This document shows positions 21,776-31,231 of a stretch of 64,000 nt of DNA, piece after piece. A model generated the notes under the pieces. It had not been told where the DNA came from and did not search any database. It saw only the letters and a program-made list of their open reading frames with translations. This stretch comes from Cenococcum geophilum 1.58 (lineage: Eukaryota; Ascomycota; Dothideomycetes; Gloniales; Gloniaceae): assembly GCA_001692895.1 (NCBI GenBank), contig KV748213.1:1302001-1366000 (forward strand), read 5' to 3'. Numbering within the stretch: the first letter of the stretch is position 1; each line of letters starts with the position of its first letter. A program made the position numbers and the translations under genes.

Positions 21776-23617
21776 ACGTTTTACACAAGCGAGTGAGCCA
21801 CATAAGCAAGTGAGCCACCCCACTAAGACTCAACTACCTTGAAAGCTAATAGCTACCTACTACTATCTATCGCTATAATAAATTACTAGCAGCTAGATAG
21901 ACTAACTATTAGCCTATTTATACGTTCTTAAATTATGTCCAGTCTCCCTACAGCGCCTACAGCGCCTCTGCTGTGAAGCGTTCCCACTTTTACGCCGCTT
22001 GCCCTTACGCGTCTCCCCCTCTATCTGCTTATCAGCTTAAGCTACTAAATCTAGACCCTCTGCCACTATAAGAACCTCTTATTTTTATAAGCGCTTTTTT
22101 TTACGCTTTTTACGCTGCGATAGAGCCTCATTAGCTTTTTGTAGGCTAGCTATCTATACGCGCATTAGGGTGGCTTTATGCATTATCTTCTCAGCACCTT
22201 TAGACAGCTGGTTTAGCTAGTCTACCATTAAGCTAGGTGAACTATTCTGGTGATTTTGAATTCGGCTACGTAGTAGAGCTGTTTAACTGCCTAGTTTAGT
22301 AACGTTGCTAGGTATTTTAGGTTCCCATAGAGCAACCTTTATAGGAGGTATAGGCGTTTAAAGCTTAATATCTAGCTTTAAGAGTATAGCCTCTAGATCA
22401 AATGGGACTAGGCCTACACCTTAAAATCTTACACGGATATTACTCTTAGTAATAGAGTTACTATAGGCTGCTTTAAATGCTGGTAGAAATTTAAGCTTTG
22501 TAACGTGGAAGATATAGTTGCGAACTAGGTTATCAACCTACTATCTATACGCGCGCTTTAGAGGCGTAAAGTAGCCTATATCTAGTAGCTGTAGTAGATA
22601 TAACGCGTATACTGGCATGCAGAGCGTAAGAATATTCTTCTGCTTGCAGAGCTGTTAAAATTCAAGAGATTAATGGCTCTTATAACCGTCAATTACTAGT
22701 AGGCGATATGTGCCTACTGTACGATGCTGCGTATGCCTATTAAAGTACTCTAGCCATTTAATACCCAGCTGATTAGTCGTCCAGCCATTCTCGCTTAGCG
22801 CGATAGCCTATTCTTGTAGTATATTATAGAATTAGGTAGTATAGTGGTGCTTTCCAGCAAATATAATAAACGGTGGAATTGGCCAGCCTAGAGCATTTAC
22901 ACCCTAGATTACTATAACCCATTTTTAATTGCCTGGCTGTACAGTTTTAGGCTGGATACGTCGCTCAGAGCCTGTAATAACTTTAGCAGTTGCTGTAACA
23001 CCTATCTAAAATCCAGCTTTATCAAAATTATACGTGTCTCCGTTAGATATGCTATACTCCGCCTTAAAATTGCGCACGAGGTTAAACCAGGGCTTGATAA
23101 TCCTAGGATCCTCGCATAGAGCTTGCTGATAGTCGTACTTCCAATTATATTATAATTTAATCTTAGGCGTCCTCCGTATGTAGTTATATAGCCAGTTAAT
23201 GCCGACCTTACTAGCAGAGCTAGTAGAGCGCGCAGCGAGTAGTTAATTAGCCATTTCTCTTACATGGATGACCTAAGGCGCGAATCCTCGTAAATCTAGG
23301 TCGAGAATATACTCAGTAATAGCCTCCTCTTCTAGCTTAGCGAGCTTCTTTAAATTGGCCTCGCAATCGCGTCGTGAGAGAGTTCCACCGCGTCGTCGTT
23401 GAAGGGTCGCTCGAGAGATATCGTAAGTTACTGCAGCATATCGCACGCTATGGAATTGGTTTTACTTAATAGCTGAGATAGCTAGGGCTATCCTGCCTTC
23501 TTAATAGCTCGATTGAGGGTTGTGTTGTTATTTCATGGTAGTTAATAGTTAACGCGTCGTGATTTCTTAGTAGGGTGGCTCACTCGCTTATATAGCTCAC
23601 TCGCTTATATAAAACGT
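21776..23617 (-). mobile_element. Fot1/pogo-type DNA transposon (1.84 kb)
   Basis: Inverted repeats of about 50 bp (ACGTTTTACACAAGCGAGTG...) contain two tandem copies of AAGCRAGTGAGCYA. A TA target duplicate lies at 21774-21775 and 23618-23619. Length and organisation match Fot1/Pot2 elements of ascomycetes. It is inserted in the integrase gene of the Ginger-like element, whose frame closes perfectly when it is removed. Confidence 0.93.
21914..23536 (-). pseudogene. Fot1/pogo-type transposase, near full length
   Basis: The start ATG is at 23536 and the third codon is already a stop (TAA for Gln). About 540 codons agrees with Fot1. An N-terminal psq-type HTH (AISAIK-NQFHSVRYAAVTYDI) is followed by a CENP-B/Tc5-type region. 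The DDE_1 catalytic part carries YNFDKAGF (FDETGF expected), LLVIDGYKSH and LLQLLDIGYFAPLKRAY, so the three acidic positions appear kept, although the first motif is altered. The C-terminus has a zinc knuckle (CRRCRETGHN) ending at a stop at 21914. Few stops interrupt it, so it is the least damaged gene of the window. Confidence 0.93.
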
Positions 23618-24410
23618 TATCTATAGGATCCATTTATATTCGCCATCAGGCTTAAAGCGCATATTAATTAGATCGCCTTAAATGCGATTAAAGGGAGCTA
23701 AAGAGACAATTATATTAAGTGGAGGCCTTATAGTAGAGGAAGCCTTTCTATAAGAATATTAGCATGCGTATATAACTAAGATTTTTTTTAAAAGTAATAC
23801 TTACTCCTTATAAATTCAACAGTGCTTAAGCAGCTATTTAACTTTAATAGATCTTATACCGTAATACTCGGTCGTAATTATATAGTAAGTCTTCTTCTAT
23901 CCTAAGTATTTAACATCGCTATACTTCCTTATAATTATATTGTAAATATCCAGCTCAGGAACCACCTTTAAGGCCCACTTATTAGGCCCTATTAGGCGCC
24001 TCTAAAGACCTTACAGCTCTAGGTAAATATCCTCTCTTATATATCACCGTTGCTTAGCCTTTAATTTAGCGTTGCGTTCTTTCTATAAGCGGGCTATACA
24101 ATTTAGATCTATAAGCTAGGAAATAAGATTATCGTATTTAGACTGGGTGACGCGCTTTATTAAGTTAACTCTAGTTTCTTCTAGATACTTAGTAAAGGCA
24201 GGCTTTACTATAACTAAGAAGGCAGAAATAGCGTAAGAGACGTTATAGAAGTTATCTGCAGTAGAAGGAGAGGCAATTGCATTACGTGCGGAGGTGGTTG
24301 CGGAGGTAGTTGCGGAGGTTAATATTGCTATTTCTGGTGTTAGATTTAAGCTAGCAATTAAGTTAATATATATTTAGAACTTACAGATAAAATGTGCATC
24401 TTATTAAGGA

Positions 24411-24795
24411 TCTAATTAAGTTATATATAGAGGTGGTAAATAAGGAAGGACTAATAAGAAAATTTAACAGATGATAAAGCTTGCGAAGTTTAATTTTTAG
24501 AGCCCCTGCGCTAGTCCTAATCGGGTAATCGCAATAAGAAAATTAACACCTTAGGAGGCTTCTACGAGAGCTCTATAAAATACCTTACACTTAGTTATAA
24601 AATATAAACCAACTACTAAACTTAGGCTTATCAACTAGCCGTTTTAGCGACATCGTATACGCATGGTTAGGGTAATTTAAGCCTATTCTGGACATTATAC
24701 GATAACGATTTACCAATTAGATTAAGAGGGGAAGAAAACTAAACTTATTAGTATAATATATTTTAAAGAGCTTTACGATTTATAATAAGCCTTGC
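24411..24795. other. Upstream region of the integrase gene
   Basis: No coding signal. It is the presumed 5' leader of the Ginger-like element, interrupted at 24804 by the hAT element and continuing at 27928-27956. Confidence 0.4.
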
Positions 24796-26302
24796 GCTGC
24801 TATCAGTGCTGCTAACAATTAACAGATTTGATTGGAAGTTTAATTAGTCCGAGCGTTAGTCCAATCAATTAAATACGAGATTAGATATTAATTAAGCCAA
24901 TTAAATAATTAAACCGAGGTTAAATAATTAATGATTAATTAATGGCCTTGGTTAATAGTTTATCCGGTTTCTTTAAAATTTTTAGATTGCTTACCATTAT
25001 CTTATATAATGACTTTATTACCTTCTAAGGATAATATAAGTTCGGATATTAACGAAATTTCTTAATTATCTAATTCTAATTTACTTAAGACTACCTTAGA
25101 AGCATCTTAGCCTACTCAGACCTCGTATACCTACACTTTTAACATTTAATTTAATACTCTTAAATACCGCGGCCAGCTTCTTTAGGATATATAATATCGC
25201 TTATATAATAAACGGGTACTAAATACAAAGGTAAAGGTTTTTTGGGTTTATTAGTATGGAGCTAATTTATAAGCAAAGGACTACGAGAAGCTCTGGCTCT
25301 ATAAGCGCTGCTATTAAAAAAAGGCTTATAGTACCTAGCTCTTTAATGCAGTTTCTACCTCATTAATTACATCTTATTTAAAAAAGACCTATGGAATAAC
25401 TGGAGCCAGCGGGGATTTTAATTTTATCTTGTTATAAGGACAAAGTTCTACTTACGTAGGCTTTGCACAACGTGGTCTTCTTCTACCGCCATTTAACGAT
25501 CTTAAATATAAAAAGGACCTTATTAACATAATCATTACCTATAACCTTAGCTTTGCGACTATTTAAAATATATAATTTCGACAGCTTCTTATTTCTAGCT
25601 AACCTAAGATTAAAGCAATCCTTCTATCCTTACATACTATAATTAGGGGCTAGGTAATAGATATATTTTAATTAAGGAAGATATAGATTAAGGACAAGAT
25701 TTTATATATAAAAAGTAAAATCAACCTCTTACTTAATGGCTGGTGCTTTCTAAATTGTAACGAGTATATGGCGATATGCGTTTACTTTATTAGTAAGGAG
25801 TATAAGCTTAAGTACTATCTTTTGGGTTTCCGGAAAGTAAATGGAGCAAAATCTGGCCAATTAATTGCAGAAATTATAGCTAATGTTATTAATAACTATA
25901 AGATTAGCTAGAATCTTAGGGCGTTTATAATAGATAATGCTATAGATAACGATACTATGCTAAAGGAGCTAGCAACTCGGTTTAATATTAATGTTAGCTA
26001 TTTACGCCTGCGATGTCTTAGTTATATTATTAACCTAGTTATTAAGGCCTTACTATTTAGTAAGGGCGTTAATAAGCTTAAGCGGAAGCTAGCTGGCGCT
26101 TTATACGATAAAGTATTTAAAAATTGGAATAGTATAGGCCTAATTAGTAAGCTCTATAATATCTATATCTATATTAACTATAATTTAATAAGGATGACAA
26201 CATTTAGAGAGTACTAGGAGGAAGACTTCTAATATTACCAGCTTTTTACAGATAGAGGAATTCGGTGGAATTTAACTAAGGCTATAATTTCTCGTGGTAT
26301 GT

Positions 26303-26790
26303 CCTGTCTCTTTTATTTATGTAACGGTATTAGAGCACATTACTTGCCACATTGCCGCCATATCGCCGCAATATGCTACATATTGCTATTATGCTGTATA
26401 TTGCCATTATGCCGCATATTGCTATTATATTGCATATTACCATTCTTGGTTACTACTAGGGGTATCATACTACGCGCTATTTCTAGGCTCTTTGCGGCCG
26501 TAATAAGTCACTATAAGTTGCTAACTGGCAACTTATGCCGTATATTCCTATAGTAGCGCTTATAGCAACCTATATAACTTAGGCATACTGCATAATAAGC
26601 CTTAGTAGTTAGCTGTATATATTTGTTTATATTGGTCCTAACAACCCCTTCTTCTTCTCTTTAATTTAGTATTATAAAGATAGCAATTATTTAAAGCTTG
26701 GTTCAGAGCTATTCGTCTAAGTTGTTATAATTTATATTAGCTATTATATTAATAAATGCTAGCAATTAAACTACGTACTGCTATTACCCT
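26303..26790. mobile_element. Insertion of about 490 bp in the hAT transposase
   Basis: Between the RW motif and the next readable transposase block the sequence does not fit the family and is more C-rich on this strand. It starts near TGTCCTGTCTC, like an LTR. I could not fix the far end or a target duplication. Open frames at 26294-26553 come from this insert and are not part of the transposase. Confidence 0.5.
26355..26450 (+). repeat. Short tandem repeat, CATATTGCYATTATGCYG type
   Basis: Four to five degenerate copies of a unit of about 18-24 bp (ATATTGC, CATTATG, CCGC) within the insertion. Confidence 0.7.
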
Positions 26791-27956
26791 TTACTAAACC
26801 CGCTAGAAACTTCTAAACTAGTAGGGTGCCTATAACCTTTAACAAGACTTTCTATAAGAGGCTGATTAGGAGGACCTAATTAGGTGGTAAAAAATACTAG
26901 TTCCTTTTTAGGAGCTTTGTGAATAAGAGGAAGATTAAGCATAGAAAGTTAGTAAAGAGGGACAATATGGCATACTATGGAGAGTTCTCCATAGTATAAA
27001 CTTTATATATAATGTTCTTAAGAAGGCGCAGAAGGAGATTAATAAGTTAAATGCCGATTTTGAACGAACTAAGTATTATAATACTAGTATTAACACGGCC
27101 TAGCTAAAGCTTAAGAAGTACTTTAAGCTAATAGATTTCTCACCTCTTTACGTTATAGCTATTGTCCTTTACCCTATACGGCGATTTGAGTACTTTAAGG
27201 ATAAGTAGGCAGAGCATCCAAGTTGGGTTAAGACCGCAAGGAAGGCATTTAAAGACCTTTTCCTAAGTTATTATAAAAAGGTTCCTAATGTTAATTCCGC
27301 CTTTAACTTTAAGAATTAGCTAAATAATGCAAAATCTTCCCACCTTGCATACGACGAATTCTTAGTTAATTACCTATTACGGAAGTATTATAAGTAGAAG
27401 AAGAAGGATATGGATAGTCTGGAGCTTAATACCTATCTAAGGTCTTTTAATTGCCGGCTTCTATTAATTAAGGACCCGCTTATATAGTAGAAGGAGCATT
27501 AAACTAACTTTCCTATCCTTACACGTATGGCATTTAACATATTCTTAATACTAGCAATAAGTAGTAAGGTAAAACGCGTGTTTTTAGCGGCTAAAAGGCT
27601 TATTACAAATAAGCGAAATTACTTAGGAGCAGAGGTTATAGAGGCTAGTAAGTGTTAGAGGCACTGGCTAAAGGTAGATCTTATAAATTAAAGCGAATTC
27701 TAGTAAATTCTTGCAATTAATGAGCTTAATATCTTACCTTTTGTTCTTTCTGCCACTGTATCGCGGCACGTTGCTAGGACAACCCCCTAGCCAAATAATT
27801 GATTAGAAGTTCAATTAAATTAGCCGTCAATTAGGCTAGCTTCAATCAAATATAGCCCGTGCGTCAATCAATTAAATATCCCGCCAATTAATTAGGATAT
27901 TTAATTGTTGGCAGCGCTGGCTGCTATACCGCCTTATAATTAGCCTAATCTTTTAA

Positions 27957-28098
27957 AGATCTTTTCCGGAATAAAGCATTTGTTCTGGAATTAAGACGAT
28001 AAAACCGATACACGAATCGTTCCTTTTTAAAGACGATTAATTTTAGTATAACGCAGGAATTTTCCGGAACGAGGCTCGAGCCAGTATGGGGTAGAACA
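27957..28098 (-). repeat. Right TIR of the Ginger-like element
   Basis: Partner of 18966-19106. The TCTTA duplicate follows at 28099-28103. Confidence 0.88.
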
Positions 28099-28103
28099 TC
28101 TTA

Positions 28104-28555
28104 CCATACAAATCAAATGCCTACCGCGCTTATATTACTTATATCTGCCTTTTATACCTAAAAGAATTCCTTAATAACAGCTCTATTAAATTCTAATAGC
28201 TTTTCTATTTAACTGGATGGTTAAATATATCGCGGCAGCTACAAAATTATACCATTTAACTATATACCGTATAACGTTTTTTTTTTTAAATTATACACCG
28301 TTTTAGCTGCCCTAAGGGCGCTATGCCGGGTCTTCTATTTTACAGAGGTAGATCCTAGGTAATCACCCGTCTTACCTACAGCAGTGATTCTGTAAGGCCC
28401 TCGTCCGCCTATCTACCACGTGCTATAGGTATATAGTGCCCAGGAGAGAAGCAAATATCTAAAATACAAGGGAACTAGAAAAGAACGCTATCGTAATACA
28501 ATTATAAAGACATATGTAAGCAGGGTAAGTTCCTATACAAAAGAGATAATCAAAA
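28104..28555. other. Probable 3' UTR side of a minus-strand LINE
   Basis: No protein can be read. It lies directly downstream of the LINE C-terminus at 28560-28934 and starts after the Ginger-like target duplicate. Confidence 0.35.
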
Positions 28556-28559
28556 TCAA

Positions 28560-28934
28560 ATAATTAAAAAGTAGTAAGTGCCCAAATTACCTCCGTTCCA
28601 TACCGTATATTAGAGCCAGGCCTATTTTACAGGGCCTAGAGTTCTTGCTTTAATACTATCCGTCTTCCGCCAATGTCGCATATAACGTATCTACCACTAA
28701 GAGACTTAGTTAGTCACTTTAAGTCTATTCCTGGCCTCCAGAAACTGCCCTAAGAGGCCTATTTGTACCATATATTATACTGCTTTCTTTACTAACCATA
28801 CTAGGTTTAAGATCGATTTATAGCTCTAAGGTTAGCTATTAAACGGCCAGACTGCTTTCCTCAGATCCTTAAAGTTGGGGTATTCGATTAGGACGTGCCG
28901 TCCTATCTATTCATCCCCGCTACCGTATAACGTA
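28560..28934 (-). pseudogene. 3' end of a Tad-like LINE ORF2, cut by a TIR element
   Basis: The minus strand reads LYGSGDE--GRHVLIEY, then FKDLRKAVWPF, then ARNRLKVTN after GLLGQFLE. This looks like the C-terminal C/H-rich and post-zinc region of fungal Tad-type LINE polyproteins. The reading is broken at 28935 by a pogo-type element and may extend a short way at 35384 and above. It predates that element. Confidence 0.6.
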
Positions 28935-29229
28935 GGACCCTAAAAAGCGAGACACCCCCCCAAGCGAGACGCTCTTTATCTTTAAATAACACCGCCTTAA
29001 CAAATAATTTAATAAAAAAACTTTGCAATATAATAATTTAATATATTTAAAATAAATATATAAAATAAAATAATAAAATAATATATATATTTAAAATTTA
29101 ATAAATATGCTAAGTTTATACTAAAATTAGTAATAAATAAACTATTTACTACTTAAAAGTTTATATTTTTATACTTTTTATATTTTTAATATATTTAAAC
29201 ATATATAATAAATTATTTCTATATATAAA

Positions 29230-29423
29230 TGTCGGAATATATAGACAGGAATATATGGACAGAGGTTATATAGTTACGTCTCTAATTAGTCACCCTTATA
29301 GTGACTTATCAGCCCCCTACTTAGGCACCGCGATCCTTACAATCCTCTACTTTCGATACCTATTAGATAAGAATCAATTCATCAGTTAATAGGCCAATTA
29401 AGTGCACTTAGGTAATACCGACA
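29230..29423 (+). repeat. 5' LTR of the short LTR element
   Basis: It differs from the 3' LTR at about 14 positions, all transitions by my reading, which is a clean RIP signature. Confidence 0.95.
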
Positions 29424-29484
29424 TTAATTAATAGTCAACCTCACCGGTTGGCTATAGAGCAACAAGGTTCACTGCCGCCCCAGC

Positions 29485-30170
29485 AGCTTCATTTAATCAT
29501 AAGCAGTATTCCAGTACCTAGCAGTAAAACTAGTACCTAGCAGCTCCAGCAGCATCTAATTCTAGCCAGCTTAGAATATACACAAATACGTAACGCATAA
29601 GACATTCTACAGCACGTAAATTAATACCTAGTACAACCTCTTCACTAAGTGCCAGTACCCCTAGCTTTTCAATAGCACCTAACACCTAACAGCCCTCGGG
29701 CAGTACCCTATTAGCAGCTACCTCAGCAGCTACCTTAGCAGCACTTATACAGCATACCAGCTTATATAGCATCCAGCGTTACAGCAACCTAACAGCCTCG
29801 CGCAGTATCTAACTACCCAACAGCTTTACGCAGTACCCTAGTATAACAACACAACCTAGCAGCAAACCATTACCTAGTACGCGTTATAGCATAAAAATCA
29901 ATACCTAACAGCCTCGTATAGTACTCTAGCGTTATAGCAACCTAGCAGCGTTAGCAGCACCAAATACCCAACAACCCAGCAGCGTTATAGCAGCATCCCA
30001 TAACCTAGCAGCGTTAGCAGCACCCAATACCCAACAACCCAGTAGCGTTAGCAGCATCCCATAACCCAGCAGCATTAGCAGCACCCCCTACAACCCCAAC
30101 ACCGTCTACTACCTTCCTTGCAGATCTGCCACGTCGAAAATCACGTCAACAACGCGCCCCAAACGCCAGC
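29485..30170 (+). pseudogene. Gln/Ser/Pro-rich gag-like remnant of the short LTR element
   Basis: The tract is built of repeats around CCTAGCAGC-GTTAGCAGCA and CAACAACCCAGCAGCGTTA (about 29,490-30,080), which translate as Gln-rich repeats with TAG/TAA at Gln positions. A basic end follows (TFLADLPRRKSRQQRAPNAS near 30,110-30,170). No enzyme domain is present. It may be a gag-like protein or simply a repeat array carried by the element. I do not recognise a family. Confidence 0.4.
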
Positions 30171-30249
30171 GCGTCCCTTTCCCTCCTACGGCCTTTATAA
30201 GCTACGAATACCACATTAACAGAGTCTATATATTGGTGGTTTTACGCAT

Positions 30250-30520
30250 AAAGAAAAGAACTGCCAGTATCTGCGGCTGCTATGCCAATATGCCTGCGAA
30301 CCAACCCTATAATAAGACTCTATGCCAATTTACCTACGGAACCGACCCTGCGCTAGCACCGTACTGCCACATACTATCGATAAACTAATAGCGCCGCTAT
30401 GCCTGCTATTACGATACTAATCGCGCCGACACGCCTACGATCTACTAACTAAATAATTGTGCCTATATGCCTGCGATCTACTGACCAAATAATCGTGCCT
30501 ATATGCCTATAATTAACCGA
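30250..30520 (+). repeat. Degenerate tandem repeats (TATGCCTGCGATCTAC type)
   Basis: Repeated phrases TATGCC-ATTTGCCTGCG and GTGCCTATATGCCTGCGATC inside the short LTR element. There is no clear reading frame. Confidence 0.6.
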
Positions 30521-30845
30521 CTAACTAATAGACAAGCTCTATACTTAACCACTATCACTACCGCCGCTAGTACCGTACTACCACCCAAACAGACTTTTAC
30601 TGCTTTTACCTACAGCTAAACCAATACCTTGCTGCCTTCCTATAGCACCACAATTAACTTCTACTGCTCCACCTACAGTAATACAATCGATAACTGCTGC
30701 TCCGCCTACAGTACCACCATTACCTCGTGCTGCCTTTTACCTTTAGCTAAACCGATACCTTGCTACCTTGCTGCCTTACTACCTTACCACCTTACTGCCT
30801 TACTGCCTTTCTATAACGCTATAAGTATAAAGAAAGAACTGCTAG

Positions 30846-31039
30846 TGTTGGAATATATAGACAGGAATATATAGACAGAGGTTACGTAGTTACGTCTCTA
30901 ATTAGTTACCCTTATAGTAACTCATTAGCCCCCTACTTAGGCACCGCGATCCTTACAATCCTCTGCTTTTAATACCTATTAGATAAGAATTAATTTATCA
31001 GTTAATAGGCCAATCAAGTGCACTTAGGTAATACCGACA
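30846..31039 (+). repeat. 3' LTR of the short LTR element
   Basis: Same length as 29230-29423. It starts TGTTGG (C-to-T) and ends ACCGACA. Confidence 0.95.
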
Positions 31040-31231
31040 ATAAAATTAATATATAATAATACTATTAATATAAAATTTTAGTTAATATTTAAGTAAGTAT
31101 AAATTTATAAAATATACTTATATATTATACTTATACTTATAATTATTATTAATATTTTTTACCGCAAAACGATAGCGTAATAATATTTATAATTATAAAA
31201 AATTATAATAATAGCATAATAATAGTGTAAT

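Larger units (their letters stand above)
19968..24410 (-). pseudogene. Integrase (rve-type) transposase of the Ginger-like element, split by a Fot1-like element
   Basis: Read from high to low coordinates. A Thr/Ser/Ala-rich N-terminus (about 24,340-24,240) is followed by a region ending WALKVVPELDIYNIIIRKY. An H2C2-like zinc region follows (about 23,900-23,800; KTYYIITTEYYGI...LLKHC). The rve core is INMRFKPDGEYKWIL, then RNYFSKYY, where families have DHFSKY. The frame is cut there by the Fot1-like insertion and joins exactly across its TA. Then come SNNG-KFKG (SDNG expected) and LVEQANSFIKKK with the Glu kept. A C-terminal SH3/chromo-like region (SVGDLVLFLIPKKL...YTQYGIIKEPFFSNELIKL) ends near 19,968. 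Two catalytic Asp codons read Asn. The layout resembles integrases of SCAN3/KRAB-A-like genes and Ginger elements. Confidence 0.78.
25009..27801 (+). pseudogene. hAT transposase, RIP-damaged and interrupted
   Basis: ATG at 25009. A BED-type zinc finger region lies at about 25,240-25,400 (KLWLYKRCY-KKAYST...TSYLKKTYGITG). The core runs through INLLLNGW, FIIDNAIDNDTML and LRLRCLSYIINLVIKALLF at about 25,720-26,060. The RW motif (IRWNLTK) is at about 26,265. An insertion of about 490 bp then breaks the frame, which resumes near 26,795 and reads through QYGILWRVLHSI at about 26,960 and LIDFSPLYVIAIVLYP near 27,140. The C-terminal dimerisation domain near 27,540-27,680 reads KVKRVFLAAKRLI...RNYLGAEVIEASKC. 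Stops replace Gln. It is inactive. Confidence 0.92.
24804..27919 (+). mobile_element. hAT DNA transposon (3.1 kb)
   Basis: The ends CAGTGCTGCTAACAATTAA and CAGCGCTGCCAACAATTAA (reverse complement) are hAT-type TIRs. The 8-bp target duplication GCTGCTAT is perfect (24796-24803 and 27920-27927). Subterminal regions are rich in TTAATT/AATTAA and TTGATTG repeats on both sides, likely transposase sites. It carries one plus-strand transposase gene. Confidence 0.95.
18966..28098 (-). mobile_element. Ginger-like TIR transposon with a retroviral-type integrase
   Basis: Inverted repeats of about 140 bp begin TRTTCTRCCCYATACYGG at both ends (left 18966-19106, right 27957-28098). The ends follow the TG...CA rule and a 5-bp duplication TCTTA flanks them (18961-18965 and 28099-28103). 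After removal of a Fot1-like element (21776-23617) and a hAT element (24804-27919), about 4.2 kb remains, carrying one minus-strand integrase-type gene. I can find no reverse transcriptase, gag or LTR pair. This combination matches Ginger-type cut-and-paste elements described mainly from animals and a few protists; assignment is by architecture and motifs only. Confidence 0.75.
29230..31039 (+). mobile_element. Short LTR element (1.8 kb, TRIM/LARD-like)
   Basis: Two 194-bp LTRs (TGTCGGAATATATAGACAGG...GGTAATACCGACA) are flanked by a perfect 5-bp duplication ATAAA (29225-29229 and 31040-31044). The 1.4-kb interior has no protease, integrase or RT. Instead it holds a CAGCAG-rich repetitive tract and a Pro/Thr/Arg stretch. 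It must have been moved by a partner element. It is inserted in the pogo-type element. Confidence 0.93.

Noticed and set aside
21638-21823. 61-codon minus-strand open frame
   Set aside because: It crosses the Fot1-like left end and an out-of-frame part of the integrase gene; the true integrase frame differs.
26294-26553. Two overlapping plus-strand frames rich in Cys/His/Tyr
   Set aside because: Produced by tandem ATATTGC/CCATTATG repeats in the insertion within the hAT transposase.
18966-28098. The integrase gene as part of a Ty3/gypsy LTR element
   Set aside because: The ends are inverted, not direct, and no RT, RNase H or gag is readable within the element once nested insertions are removed.
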